In this document: positions 51,046 to 58,964 of the stretch, piece by piece | How the letters are laid out: the number at the start of each line of letters is the position of its first letter | Position numbering within the stretch: the stretch's first letter is position 1 | Origin: Gp7-AA10 sp035636095 | Lineage (GTDB): Bacteria; Acidobacteriota; Thermoanaerobaculia; Gp7-AA8 | Reading direction: 5' to 3' | Length of the DNA stretch: 64,000 nucleotides | NCBI GenBank assembly: GCA_035636095.1 | Contig: DASPZU010000088.1 | Location: 21,552-85,551 of the forward strand | Made by a program: the position numbers and the translations under genes | Notes under the pieces: generated by a model | Database searches by the model: none | The model's input: only the letters and a program-made list of their open reading frames with translations | Told to the model about the DNA's origin: nothing

Positions 51046-51482
51046 CACTCGAAGACGAGGTAATGCTCCCCATTCATCCCCAGCCGCCGGTAGACCTCTT
51101 GCGCGCGCGTGTTGCGGCGATCGACGTAGAGTCGGATGCCTTTCACCGACCGATCCGCCGATTGCTGCACATGCGCGTACAGGCCGGCATAAATGCCGCG
51201 TCCACGATATTCGGGCCGGACGTACACACTCTGAATCCACCACACGACGCCATTGCGCCAGTCGCTCCACTCATACGTGATGAGCAGCGAAGCGACGACG
51301 CGGCCGTCGGCATCAGCGACGCAGTAGCGTCCGCGCGAGGGGTCGTCGAAAATCGCGAGCACGCCGCCGGTGACCGTTTCCAGATCGAGCTCCACTTCCT
51401 CGGTCTCGCGCGCCATCGCTCTCTGAAAATCGATGATGGCGGGAGCGTCCTCACGTCGCGCACCGCGATAATGGAGCTGCAT
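51033..51482 (-). CDS. GNAT-family N-acetyltransferase
   Basis: 149 residues. GNAT fold: start YRGARREDAPAIIDFQRAM, central strand VVWWIQSVYVRPEYRGRGIYAGLYAHV with the acetyl-CoA loop RGRGIY, and C-terminal IRLYVDRRNTRAQEVYRRLGM. The substrate is unknown. ATG 51482-51480 overlaps the start codon of the divergent EamA gene (51481-51483), with TAGTGT 7 nt upstream. Its last codons lie in a hairpin repeat. Confidence 0.85.
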   Translation of the reverse strand: MQLHYRGARREDAPAIIDFQRAMARETEEVELDLETVTGGVLAIFDDPSRGRYCVADADGRVVASLLITYEWSDWRNGVVWWIQSVYVRPEYRGRGIYAGLYAHVQQSADRSVKGIRLYVDRRNTRAQEVYRRLGMNGEHYLVFEWMKN

Positions 51483-51495
51483 GGCCGTGACACTA
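51467..51495. promoter_or_regulatory. Interlocked divergent promoters with overlapping start codons
   Basis: Plus strand GATAAT (51467-51472) ends 8 nt before ATG 51481. Minus strand TAGTGT (51495-51490) ends 7 nt before ATG 51482. The two start codons overlap as CATG (51480-51483), so each promoter lies in the other gene's first codons. Confidence 0.5.
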
Positions 51496-52383
51496 ACAAA
51501 AAACGCGCGGCAGCGCGCTCTGATGACCATGGTCATCGCGGCCACAGCGTTTGGCGCAATGGCATTCGCGGCCAAGGTTGCATCCGAGCGGATCTCGGGA
51601 TCGGAAGTGGCGCTGATCCGGATGCTGATCGGACTCCTTCCATGCGTTTTCGTGCCGCCTTATCGGCGCGCGGCGCTGAAGTTCCAGCGGCTCGATCTGA
51701 TTCTGTATCGCGGAGTGTTCGGCGGCATTGCGGTGATGCTGTACTTTCTCGCCATCGAGCACACGACCGCCGGGAGCGCGACGCTGCTCAATTACACGGC
51801 GCCGATCTGGAGCGGCCTTTTTTCCGTCGCGTTCATCGACGAACGATTCAGCCCGCGCGTTCTACTTCCGCTTCCCATCGCGCTGGTCGGAATCTTTCTG
51901 GTGGTCCGGTCGGGCACGATCGGCTTCGGCGTGTGGCAGATGGCGGGATTGTTGTCGGCAGTCAGCTCGGGGGCGGCGGTCACGGCCATGCGCGCGGCGC
52001 GACGGACGGAAAGCTCGTGGTCCGTCTACGCCAGCTTCTGCCTCTTCGGCGCGCTGGTCAATCTGCCCTTGGCGTTGCGATCGTGGAAGACGCCCATCGG
52101 CCGTGAATGGGCGGCGCTCCTGGCGACCGCATTTTTCGCAATGATCGCGCAACTGCTGTTGACCTTCAGTCTTCGCTGGGTCGACGCGCTGACCGTCGGC
52201 GTCATCTCGCAGCTGGCCGTCCTCATCGCCATATTCCTGGGCGCCATCTTCCTGGGCGAGCGCATCGCCGGAATCGCGGCCATCGGAAGCGCGCTCACGA
52301 TCGCAGGAGTCGTCGGCGTCACCTACGTGACTTCGATCGACAAGCCGGAGTCGGCAGCGGATGAAGTTGTGCCGGAGGTGTGA
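51481..52383 (+). CDS. EamA/DMT-family transporter
   Basis: 300 residues with ten predicted membrane helices in two EamA halves (MTMVIAATAFGAMAFAAKV; ISGSEVALIRMLIGLLP; second half GVISQLAVLIAIFLGAIFLGERIAG). DMT carriers export amino acids, nucleotide sugars or other small molecules; the substrate is not predictable. ATG 51481 is 8 nt after GATAAT; ATG 51523 is an alternative. Confidence 0.88.
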   Translation: MAVTLTKNARQRALMTMVIAATAFGAMAFAAKVASERISGSEVALIRMLIGLLPCVFVPPYRRAALKFQRLDLILYRGVFGGIAVMLYFLAIEHTTAGSATLLNYTAPIWSGLFSVAFIDERFSPRVLLPLPIALVGIFLVVRSGTIGFGVWQMAGLLSAVSSGAAVTAMRAARRTESSWSVYASFCLFGALVNLPLALRSWKTPIGREWAALLATAFFAMIAQLLLTFSLRWVDALTVGVISQLAVLIAIFLGAIFLGERIAGIAAIGSALTIAGVVGVTYVTSIDKPESAADEVVPEV

Positions 52384-52395
52384 GATAACGGGCCG

Positions 52396-52857
52396 ATGAA
52401 AAAGCGGAGGAAGGTCCCCAAAGCCAAAGGCGTCACCAGGATCGACGATCCCGGCGGCCACGGCGTCGGCTGGTACGCGCGGGTGGTCTTCGGCGGCAAG
52501 ACTTTTTCGAAGTATTTCGCGGACGGCGCGCACGGCGGCACTCGCGCCGCGTTTGGAAAGGCCGTCGCGTGGCGCGATGCTCAGGAGAAGAAAGTCGGCA
52601 AACCGCGGACGGATCGGCTCTTCGCCGCACCGGGCCAGCGGAGTCCGACCGGCGTTCACGGCGTTTATCAAGCCAAGCGAAGTTTTGTGGTGGCGTGGAG
52701 TCCGGCGCCGGGAGAAGTTCGCCGCGAATTCGTTTCGATTGCACGCTACGGGCGGGAAGGAGCGCTGCGACGCGCCGTTCAGATCCGCCGGAGCCGCGAG
52801 CTGGCGGTCTACGGGCGGTCGGTGAGCGCTCTGCCACGAAAACGTGGGAGACGCTAA
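52396..52857 (+). CDS. Small basic protein with two AP2-like repeats
   Basis: 153 residues, strongly basic, no signal peptide. Two similar halves, residues ~12-65 (GVTRIDDPGGHGVGWYARV, GGKTFSKYFADGAHGGTRAAFGKAVAWRD) and ~85-140 (GVHGVYQAKRSFVVAWSPA, FVSIARYGREGALRRAVQIRRSRE), each a three-strand sheet and helix as in AP2/integrase-type DNA-binding domains. It is probably a nucleic-acid-binding protein (inference). It starts 12 nt after the EamA stop and overlaps the convergent phosphatase stop by 4 nt. Confidence 0.68.
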   Translation: MKKRRKVPKAKGVTRIDDPGGHGVGWYARVVFGGKTFSKYFADGAHGGTRAAFGKAVAWRDAQEKKVGKPRTDRLFAAPGQRSPTGVHGVYQAKRSFVVAWSPAPGEVRREFVSIARYGREGALRRAVQIRRSRELAVYGRSVSALPRKRGRR

Positions 52858-53987
52858 GTCCGCCGTTCGAACACGATCGCGGTCCAGTCGTCCTCGTGTC
52901 CCGCACCGAGTTTGTCGAGTGCGGTGAAGAGCATCTCGATGTCGCCGCCGCTGCGCTTGACTTCGGCCGACAGGCGCTCGTAGCCGAGCGGCTCGCCGTT
53001 GACGATTGCTTCCGGCAGCCCATCGGTAAACAGAATCATCCGGTCTCCCGGCGCCATCGTCACGGTCAGCGATTCGTAATTCAATTTCTTGCGGATGCCG
53101 ATCGGATAGCGCGGACCGGCCACCGCGATCGCTTTCATCGACGGGATCACCAGCGGATCGGGAAGTCCGGCGTTGGCGATGGTGATCGATCCGCGCTCGC
53201 CGTCGTAAATCGCCAGCAGAATCGCGACGAACTCCCGCTGTGGCAACTGGCCGGCCAATCGTTCATTCAGCCGGCCGAGCAGCGGAGCGGGACTGGTCAG
53301 CTCCGCCGCCAGCATCGGGACGATGGCCTTGACAGTCGCCATGATGAGACCCGCCTTGACGCCCTTTCCCGAAACATCGGCCAGGACCAGCAACAGGCGG
53401 TTCTCCCCGAGTGGCACAAAGTCGTAGAAGTCTCCTGCGACGTAAGCAGCCGCGACGTTGCGCGCGGTCACGCGATAGCGATCCGATTCGAGCGTCGAAG
53501 GCGGCAACAGGCGCTGCTGCAGATCGCGGGCGAGCTCGAGTTGCTCGCGCGCGAAGGTCGCCGCCTGCGATTCGAGCGCCGCCTTCTGCCTCTCCAGCTC
53601 CGCGCGCCGGAACCGCGCCAGCATCAAGCCGCCGAGAAGGCCGAGTCCGACGAAACCGACCAGCGAAGCGAGCGCGGCGTAGCTGTGGATGTTGTAATCC
53701 TTCGCGGCTGTCGACACCGCCACGACTGCGGTTGGTACAACAAGAAAAAAATATCCAGTGGCGGCGTAGAAACATCCGCAGCCGACGTTGTCGAACGTCG
53801 AACGCGGCGGCGGGAGCCACGTCAGGATCACGTATACGGCCAGTACATAAGCCGCCCCCAGCGCAGCTGCGGCGACGTAAGGACGCCAGCCTTCGAGAAG
53901 CGGTTCGTGAACCGAGGCCAGCGTCATCATCGAGAGTGCGCCGCATGCACCGAACAGCATCGGCACGATCGGAATGCGGCGCCACAT
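52854..53987 (-). CDS. Membrane SpoIIE/RsbU-type PP2C phosphatase
   Basis: 377 residues. Four N-terminal membrane helices (residues 5-130; VPMLFGACGALSMMTLA, YVAAAALGAAYVLAVYVIL, FLVVPTAVVAV, LVGFVGLGLLGGLMLARF), a coiled-coil linker with the family motif ARDLQQRLLPP, and a PP2C domain with metal Asp residues in VAGDFYDFV, LADVSGKG and LFTDGLPEA. Family members dephosphorylate Ser/Thr of STAS-domain proteins. It starts 2 nt after the SulP stop on the same strand, so the SulP STAS domain is a candidate substrate. Confidence 0.9.
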   Translation of the reverse strand: MWRRIPIVPMLFGACGALSMMTLASVHEPLLEGWRPYVAAAALGAAYVLAVYVILTWLPPPRSTFDNVGCGCFYAATGYFFLVVPTAVVAVSTAAKDYNIHSYAALASLVGFVGLGLLGGLMLARFRRAELERQKAALESQAATFAREQLELARDLQQRLLPPSTLESDRYRVTARNVAAAYVAGDFYDFVPLGENRLLLVLADVSGKGVKAGLIMATVKAIVPMLAAELTSPAPLLGRLNERLAGQLPQREFVAILLAIYDGERGSITIANAGLPDPLVIPSMKAIAVAGPRYPIGIRKKLNYESLTVTMAPGDRMILFTDGLPEAIVNGEPLGYERLSAEVKRSGGDIEMLFTALDKLGAGHEDDWTAIVFERRT

Positions 53988-53989
53988 CG

Positions 53990-55672
53990 TCAGGCCGACA
54001 ACACCTGCCGCGCGCGCTCGAGCGCGATGTCGAGATTCTTGGCGAGATTCTCGCGTCCTCCGAAAAACTCCAGCTTTCGTGCGCGGACGATGGCGCGCAG
54101 CGGCTGCTCGCGGATCTCGGTCAGGATCAGGACCGTTTTCTGGTGCTGGCACCGCTTGGCCATGCGCTCGAGCGCGTAGATTCCGGTGGCGTCGATGGCC
54201 GGCACGTTTTTCATGCGCAGGATGAACACCTTCGGCGGCTTGGCAATCTCGGAGAGGACGTCTTCCAGCTTGGCTGCAGCGCCGAAAAAGAATGGCCCAT
54301 TGACGGCATAGACCTCGACGCCGGCGGGGATCTCATAGCCGGCGACAAATTGCCTGCGCTTGCGCACCTGGGTGATCTCGCCCGGATCTTCGCCGGTATC
54401 GCGCAGCTCGCCGGTGATCTCCTGCACGTGCGTGATGTCGCTCATGCGCTTCATGAAGAGCAGCGAGGCCACCACGATCCCGACCTGCACGGCCACCGTC
54501 AAGTCGACGAAGATCGTCAACGCGAACGTCAGCAATAGAACGACAAGGTCGTGGCGCGGTGCACGAAGGAGTCCCGCGAACGAGCGCCACTCGCTCATGT
54601 GATACGCGACCACGACCAGAATCGCCGCCAGCGCGCTGAGCGGCACCATGGCCGCCCACCGCCCGAGGAACACCAGGATCAAAAGGAGTGTGAGGGAGTG
54701 CGTCATCCCGGCGATCGGCGTGCGACCACCCGTTCGGATGTTGGTCGCTGTGCGCGCGATCGCTCCGGTCGCGGGGATTCCGCCGAATAGCACGGAGCCG
54801 ACATTCGCGACGCCTTGCGCCACCAGCTCCATGTTCGACTTATGCCGCGTTCCGATCATGCCGTCGGCGACGACCGCCGACAGCAGCGACTCGATGCCGG
54901 CGAGCAGCGCGACCGTCAGCGACGGCGAAATGTAGTCGCGCATGTGCGTCCACGGAATCGACGGCCAATGCGGCGCCGGCAGTCTCGAGGCGACGGTCCC
55001 GAAACGGCTGGCGATAGTGTCGACCGGCAAATGGAGAAGCTGCACCACCAGCGTGGCCACGACCATCGCCACGAACGGTCCCGGAACCATGCGCGAGATC
55101 TTCGGCCACACGATCAGGATCGCCAGTGTCAACAGCGCGACCAGCATCGCGGATCCGTTGAGCGTTCGGCGGGCATCCCAGTACGCGACCCACTTGTCCA
55201 TCAGGTCGGGCGGCACGCTGCCCATCTTCATTCCGAAAAAATCCTTGATCTCGTTCGAGAAGATGATCACCGCGATGCCGGCGGTGAAGCCGGTCACGAC
55301 GGGATACGGAATGAACTTGATCAGCGCGCCCATGCGCGCGAGCCCGAGGATGATGAGGATGAATCCGGCGATGATGGTGCAGATGACCAGGCCGTCGTAG
55401 CCGAACTTGGTGACGATGCCGTAGACGATCACCACGAACGCCCCGGTTGGCCCGCCGATCTGCACGCGACTTCCGCCTAACGCCGCGATCAGGAATCCGG
55501 CCACGATCGCGGTGTACAGGCCGCGCTCGGGCGGAACACCGGAGGCGATCGCAAAGGCCAGCGCCAGCGGCAGCGCGACCACGCCGACAACGACGCCGGC
55601 CATCAAGTCACGCAGAAGCTGCTCGCGCGAGATCCCCTCGCCAATGCAGACGATTGATTTCGGGACGAACAA
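53990..55672 (-). CDS. SulP/SLC26-family anion transporter with STAS domain
   Basis: 560 residues. About twelve membrane helices (residues ~20-410) with the SulP motifs ALPLALAFAIASGVPPERGLYTAI and GGPTGAFVVIVYGI. The C-terminal STAS domain (~440-550) ends in ILRMKNVPAIDATGIYALERM. At the site where SpoIIAA has the phosphorylated Asp-Ser-Ser-Gly, this protein has Asp-Ala-Thr-Gly. Probable sulfate, bicarbonate or dicarboxylate uptake. TTG start at 55672, next to a hairpin repeat. Operon with the phosphatase. Confidence 0.92.
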   Translation of the reverse strand: MFVPKSIVCIGEGISREQLLRDLMAGVVVGVVALPLALAFAIASGVPPERGLYTAIVAGFLIAALGGSRVQIGGPTGAFVVIVYGIVTKFGYDGLVICTIIAGFILIILGLARMGALIKFIPYPVVTGFTAGIAVIIFSNEIKDFFGMKMGSVPPDLMDKWVAYWDARRTLNGSAMLVALLTLAILIVWPKISRMVPGPFVAMVVATLVVQLLHLPVDTIASRFGTVASRLPAPHWPSIPWTHMRDYISPSLTVALLAGIESLLSAVVADGMIGTRHKSNMELVAQGVANVGSVLFGGIPATGAIARTATNIRTGGRTPIAGMTHSLTLLLILVFLGRWAAMVPLSALAAILVVVAYHMSEWRSFAGLLRAPRHDLVVLLLTFALTIFVDLTVAVQVGIVVASLLFMKRMSDITHVQEITGELRDTGEDPGEITQVRKRRQFVAGYEIPAGVEVYAVNGPFFFGAAAKLEDVLSEIAKPPKVFILRMKNVPAIDATGIYALERMAKRCQHQKTVLILTEIREQPLRAIVRARKLEFFGGRENLAKNLDIALERARQVLSA

Positions 55673-55683
55673 CCGCCTGAGTT

Positions 55684-55757
55684 TAAGGCAGAAGGCAGAA
55701 GGCGGAAGGCAGAAGTTCCGCCGCCCTTCTGCCTTCTGCCTGCTGCCTTCTGCCTTT
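55684..55757. repeat. Tandem-arm hairpin repeat, 7-nt word AAGGCAG
   Basis: The left arm has four 7-mers (AAGGCAG x2, AAGGCGG, AAGGCAG). The right arm in reverse complement has AAGGCAG x2, CAGGCAG, AAGGCAG. The loop is about 10 nt. It lies between the TonB stop (55760) and the SulP start (55672), both minus strand. Same word as 16845-16902. Confidence 0.92.
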
Positions 55758-55759
55758 TC

Positions 55760-56470
55760 TCACCGCACCTGAAACTTCACCGTCAATTCGAAAATCGTGT
55801 CGACCGGTTGCCCCCTGAGTGTTCCGGGCGCGAAGAGCCACTGCTGCACGGCGTCGATCGCGGGCTGTTCGAAGGCAGCGAAGCTACTCGTCACGACGTG
55901 CGCGTCGCGAATCCTTCCCGACTTGTCGATGATGCACTGCAGCACGACCGAGCCCTTCATTCGTGCGCGCAATGCGACCATTGGATAGATCGGCTCGACG
56001 CGACGGATTACGATCGGTGACTTCACGCCGTTGCCGATCGGGAGAGGCCCCGCGGAATCTGGTCCGATTGCGGTTGATGGCGCTTGCGTACCGACTCCGG
56101 TATTCGATCCGTCGGGCACTCCGGGCGTGGCGGGCGGCCCGTCGCTTGGCTGATCAGCAACCGGAGTGATCGTCGACGGAATCACAGTCGGCGCCGCGAC
56201 CGGGATCGGCGCCACCGGCGCGCGCGCCGCGGCAGGCGCAGCGGCTCGCGGCCGGGCGGGCGCGGGGTCGGGTGTGCCGAGGGCGGGGGGCGGGGCAACG
56301 GCGGGGATGAAGGGGATCATCAGCCTGGGCGCCTGCGTGGGCAAAGACGTTGACGCGAGGCTCGCGGCGACGACGGCCGCGATGGCGGCCGAATGCGCCG
56401 CCAGAGAGAACGAAAGCCACGAGAATCGACGGTCACCGGCGTGGGAACGGACGACAGCGGTCTCAAACAT
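55760..56470 (-). CDS. TonB-family protein, second copy
   Basis: 236 residues. Membrane helix (SWLSFSLAAHSAAIAAVVAA), a long Pro/Ala-rich linker (PPPALGTPDPAPARPRAAAPAA), and a C-terminal TonB domain (IVIRRVEPIYPMVALRARMKGSVVLQCIIDKSGRI is residues ~160-194). Strong Shine-Dalgarno AGGAGG 6 nt before ATG 56470 fixes the start. It differs from the TonB at 38683 in linker type. Divergent from the PilT-like gene. Confidence 0.85.
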   Translation of the reverse strand: MFETAVVRSHAGDRRFSWLSFSLAAHSAAIAAVVAASLASTSLPTQAPRLMIPFIPAVAPPPALGTPDPAPARPRAAAPAAARAPVAPIPVAAPTVIPSTITPVADQPSDGPPATPGVPDGSNTGVGTQAPSTAIGPDSAGPLPIGNGVKSPIVIRRVEPIYPMVALRARMKGSVVLQCIIDKSGRIRDAHVVTSSFAAFEQPAIDAVQQWLFAPGTLRGQPVDTIFELTVKFQVR

Positions 56471-56541
56471 GCACCACCTCCTGCAGGTTCGACTCGCTCT
56501 CGAGTGCGAAAAAACCGGTTGTGGCACGATGTAACAGGACT

Positions 56542-57744
56542 ATGACCAAACTGATCCGCGATCCTCAACTCGACGACCTCGTCAAGGAGTTGAATCAGCG
56601 CAAGGCTGAAGAGGAATCGGTTCCGCCTTCGTGGCCGCCGGCGCTCATCCCGAGCGGGAACCCCATCGAGGCGCTGCTGATCGAGGTGGCGCGGCGCGGC
56701 GCCAGCGACCTGCTCATCCTGGCCGGAACGCATCCAATTTTTCGGGTTGCAGGGCGGCTGGCTGCAGGCGATCGCGCTCCCCTCTCCTCCGACGACGTGC
56801 ACTCGCTCCTCGGCATCTTCCTGACCAGTCGCGTTCGCGAACGCATCGAGGCTGACGGTTCGGCAGATTTCTCTGTGCGGCTGGCCAATACCGCCCTCGA
56901 AGATTCTCGTCGCTCGTGGCGATTTCGCGTCAACATCCACCGTCAGCGCGGGACGCTGGCGGCCGCGATCCGCGCGCTGCCCTCGACCATCCCGACGCTC
57001 ACGGACTTGCATCTTCCGGCGACGCTGGCCGAGCTGGTCAAACCGACCCACGGACTCGTGCTCATCTGCGGCCCGACCGGCGCGGGCAAGTCGACGACGC
57101 TGGCGGCGCTGGTGGGCGAGCTCAATCGCAACGAATCGCGACACATCATCACGATCGAGGACCCGATCGAATACGAACATCGCAACAACAAATCGGTGAT
57201 CGAGCAAATCGAGATCGGACGCGACGCGCCATCGTTCGCGTCGGCGCTCCGCGCGTCGCTGCGGCAGGACCCCGATGTCATCCTGGTCGGCGAAATGCGC
57301 GATCTCGAAACGGTCGCGACGGCCTTGACCGCGGCGGAGACGGGACATTTGATCCTGTCGACACTGCACACCAGCGACACCGCACAGGCCATCCATCGCA
57401 TCATCGACGTTTTCCCGCCGGCGCAACAGACGCAGATCAAGCAGCAGCTCGCGCTGAGTCTCAACGGGATCGTCGTGCAGCAACTGGTTCCACGCTCCGA
57501 CGGGCAAGGACGCTGCGTCGCAGTTGAAGTCCTGCTCGCATCCCAACCAGTGCGGAATCACATCCGGAATGAAAAACTGCAGAACCTCATCAGCGAAATC
57601 ACCCTCGGCAAGCGACAGGGAATGATCTCGCTGGAAGACTCGCTGGCACGTCTGGTTCGCCAGGGATTGATCGGCGTCGAAGATGCGCGGAATCGCGCAT
57701 CGAGACCGGACGAGCTGGAGAGTCAGTTGCGTTCCCAGGGTTAG
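56542..57744 (+). CDS. PilT-like twitching ATPase
   Basis: 400 residues. N-terminal PAS-like domain of T2SS/T4P ATPases (ASDLLILAGTHPIFRVAGRL), Walker A CGPTGAGKSTTLAALVG, Asp box IITIEDPIEYEH, Walker B RQDPDVILVGEMRD and His box HLILSTLHTSDTAQAIHRI. It would power type IV pilus retraction, although no other pilus gene is in the window. It is ~40 residues longer than typical PilT, with an extra N-terminal stretch. Only a weak AGGA precedes the ATG. Confidence 0.9.
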   Translation: MTKLIRDPQLDDLVKELNQRKAEEESVPPSWPPALIPSGNPIEALLIEVARRGASDLLILAGTHPIFRVAGRLAAGDRAPLSSDDVHSLLGIFLTSRVRERIEADGSADFSVRLANTALEDSRRSWRFRVNIHRQRGTLAAAIRALPSTIPTLTDLHLPATLAELVKPTHGLVLICGPTGAGKSTTLAALVGELNRNESRHIITIEDPIEYEHRNNKSVIEQIEIGRDAPSFASALRASLRQDPDVILVGEMRDLETVATALTAAETGHLILSTLHTSDTAQAIHRIIDVFPPAQQTQIKQQLALSLNGIVVQQLVPRSDGQGRCVAVEVLLASQPVRNHIRNEKLQNLISEITLGKRQGMISLEDSLARLVRQGLIGVEDARNRASRPDELESQLRSQG

Positions 57745-57748
57745 GAGT

Positions 57749-57782
57749 TTTGGAGTGCGGCGGCAAGCCGCCGCACTCCAAA
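57749..57782. terminator. Perfect 16-bp stem hairpin between convergent genes
   Basis: Arms TTTGGAGTGCGGCGGC (57749-57764) and its exact reverse complement (57767-57782) with a 2-nt AA loop. It lies 4 nt after the PilT stop and touches the convergent phosphatase stop region. A strong stem without a clear U-run; it may act as a bidirectional terminator or 3'-end stabiliser. Confidence 0.7.
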
Positions 57783-58952
57783 TTAGCGCCGCTCGAGAAC
57801 CACAGCCGTCCAGTCGTCGTCGATCCCCTGCACTTGTGCACGGACGCGAGCCAGAACGCTGTCGATCCACTGACCGTCAGGCGGAACGCCGCTGAGCGTT
57901 TCGCGCAACGCGTCGTAGCCGAGGGGTTCGCCATTGGCGCGGAGAGCTTCGGGAATGCCATCGGAAAGAAGAAAAAAGCGATCGCCGGGTCGCAGCTGGA
58001 TCTCGACAGCGTCGTAGCGGATGTCGCGTCGTGCGCCTAAGGGCAGACGCTCGCCCGTGACCGGAACGGGCGATGCCGAGCCGTTCGAGATGATGTACGG
58101 ATCGGGCATGCCGGCGTTGGCGATCTGTAACCTTCCGGTTACGGGCTGGAATCGCGCGTAGGCCAGCGCCACGAATTCGCGTTTGCCGAGCTGCGAAGAC
58201 AGCCGTTGATTGAGTTTGCGCAGCGTGTCTTCCACCGAGCCGTCGGCAACGAACGGCAGCACCGCTTTGACCGAAGCCATGATCAGGCTCGCGCCGATCC
58301 CCTTTCCGGAAACGTCGGCGATGACGATGCCGACCGAGCCGTCCTCCTGCCGGAGAACATCAAAGAAATCGCCGGCCACGAAATGGGCAGGCATGTTGCG
58401 GGCCTCGATCGAGAAACCATCGCCTTCGATGCTGGGCGGCGGCAGCAGACGTGCCTGAATCTCGCGCGCCAGCTCGAGCTCCTTCTCCGCGAATTCGCGC
58501 TCCTTCAATTTCTCGACGCTGGCGGTCAGGCGCCGCCGCAGCTCCTCGTAACCATGGGCAAGCGCGCCGAAGAGAATGGTGATCATCAGCGCGATCAGCA
58601 GCAGTGCCCGCTCCTCCGATGCGAAGGCCTCCGAGAACAGCGGATGTCCGGTCAGGATGAGGGCGCTGATGACGAACCCGACGAACCATCCGATCGCGCC
58701 CGAGAGAATGCCCAGCAGCATTCGCGCCGGGATACGGAACGAAGGCTTCAGATCGTCGAGACGGCATCCGATCAGACCTTGCAGAAGTTCGCTGGCGGTG
58801 TAAATACACAAGCCAACGATTGCGCCTCCCATCAGCAGGCGCAGCGCCGGCCGATGCCCGGCGCCAAATTCGAAAGCGGAGGTGAGGATGACACCAACGG
58901 CCATCGAGGACAGCGCCCAGCGCAGTCGGAAGCTGAAACGGGCCTGCCTCAT
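57783..58952 (-). CDS. Membrane SpoIIE/RsbU-type PP2C phosphatase, second copy
   Basis: 389 residues. Four membrane helices (residues 10-135; WALSSMAVGVILTSAFEF, ILSGAIGWFVGFVISALIL, ALLLIALMITILFGALAHG), linker with LELAREIQARLLPPPS, PP2C domain with VAGDFFDVL, IADVSGKG and LLSDGIPEA (Thr of the last motif replaced by Ser). Close relative of the protein at 52854-53987. Its ATG (58952-58950) is part of the -10 of the divergent gene. Confidence 0.88.
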   Translation of the reverse strand: MRQARFSFRLRWALSSMAVGVILTSAFEFGAGHRPALRLLMGGAIVGLCIYTASELLQGLIGCRLDDLKPSFRIPARMLLGILSGAIGWFVGFVISALILTGHPLFSEAFASEERALLLIALMITILFGALAHGYEELRRRLTASVEKLKEREFAEKELELAREIQARLLPPPSIEGDGFSIEARNMPAHFVAGDFFDVLRQEDGSVGIVIADVSGKGIGASLIMASVKAVLPFVADGSVEDTLRKLNQRLSSQLGKREFVALAYARFQPVTGRLQIANAGMPDPYIISNGSASPVPVTGERLPLGARRDIRYDAVEIQLRPGDRFFLLSDGIPEALRANGEPLGYDALRETLSGVPPDGQWIDSVLARVRAQVQGIDDDWTAVVLERR

Positions 58953-58964
58953 AATCTGATTGTG
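58950..58964. promoter_or_regulatory. Interlocked divergent -10/start-codon palindrome
   Basis: The 15-bp sequence CATAATctgATTGTG is an imperfect palindrome. Plus: CATAAT ends 6 nt before GTG 58962. Minus: CACAAT (58964-58959) ends 6 nt before ATG 58952. Each gene's start codon lies within the other's -10. Confidence 0.6.

Noticed and set aside
58206..58961. Upstream extension of the GT-C frame to a 663-residue product
   Set aside because: Antisense to the PP2C gene and Gln/Arg-rich; GTG 58962 fits the promoter and the membrane topology.
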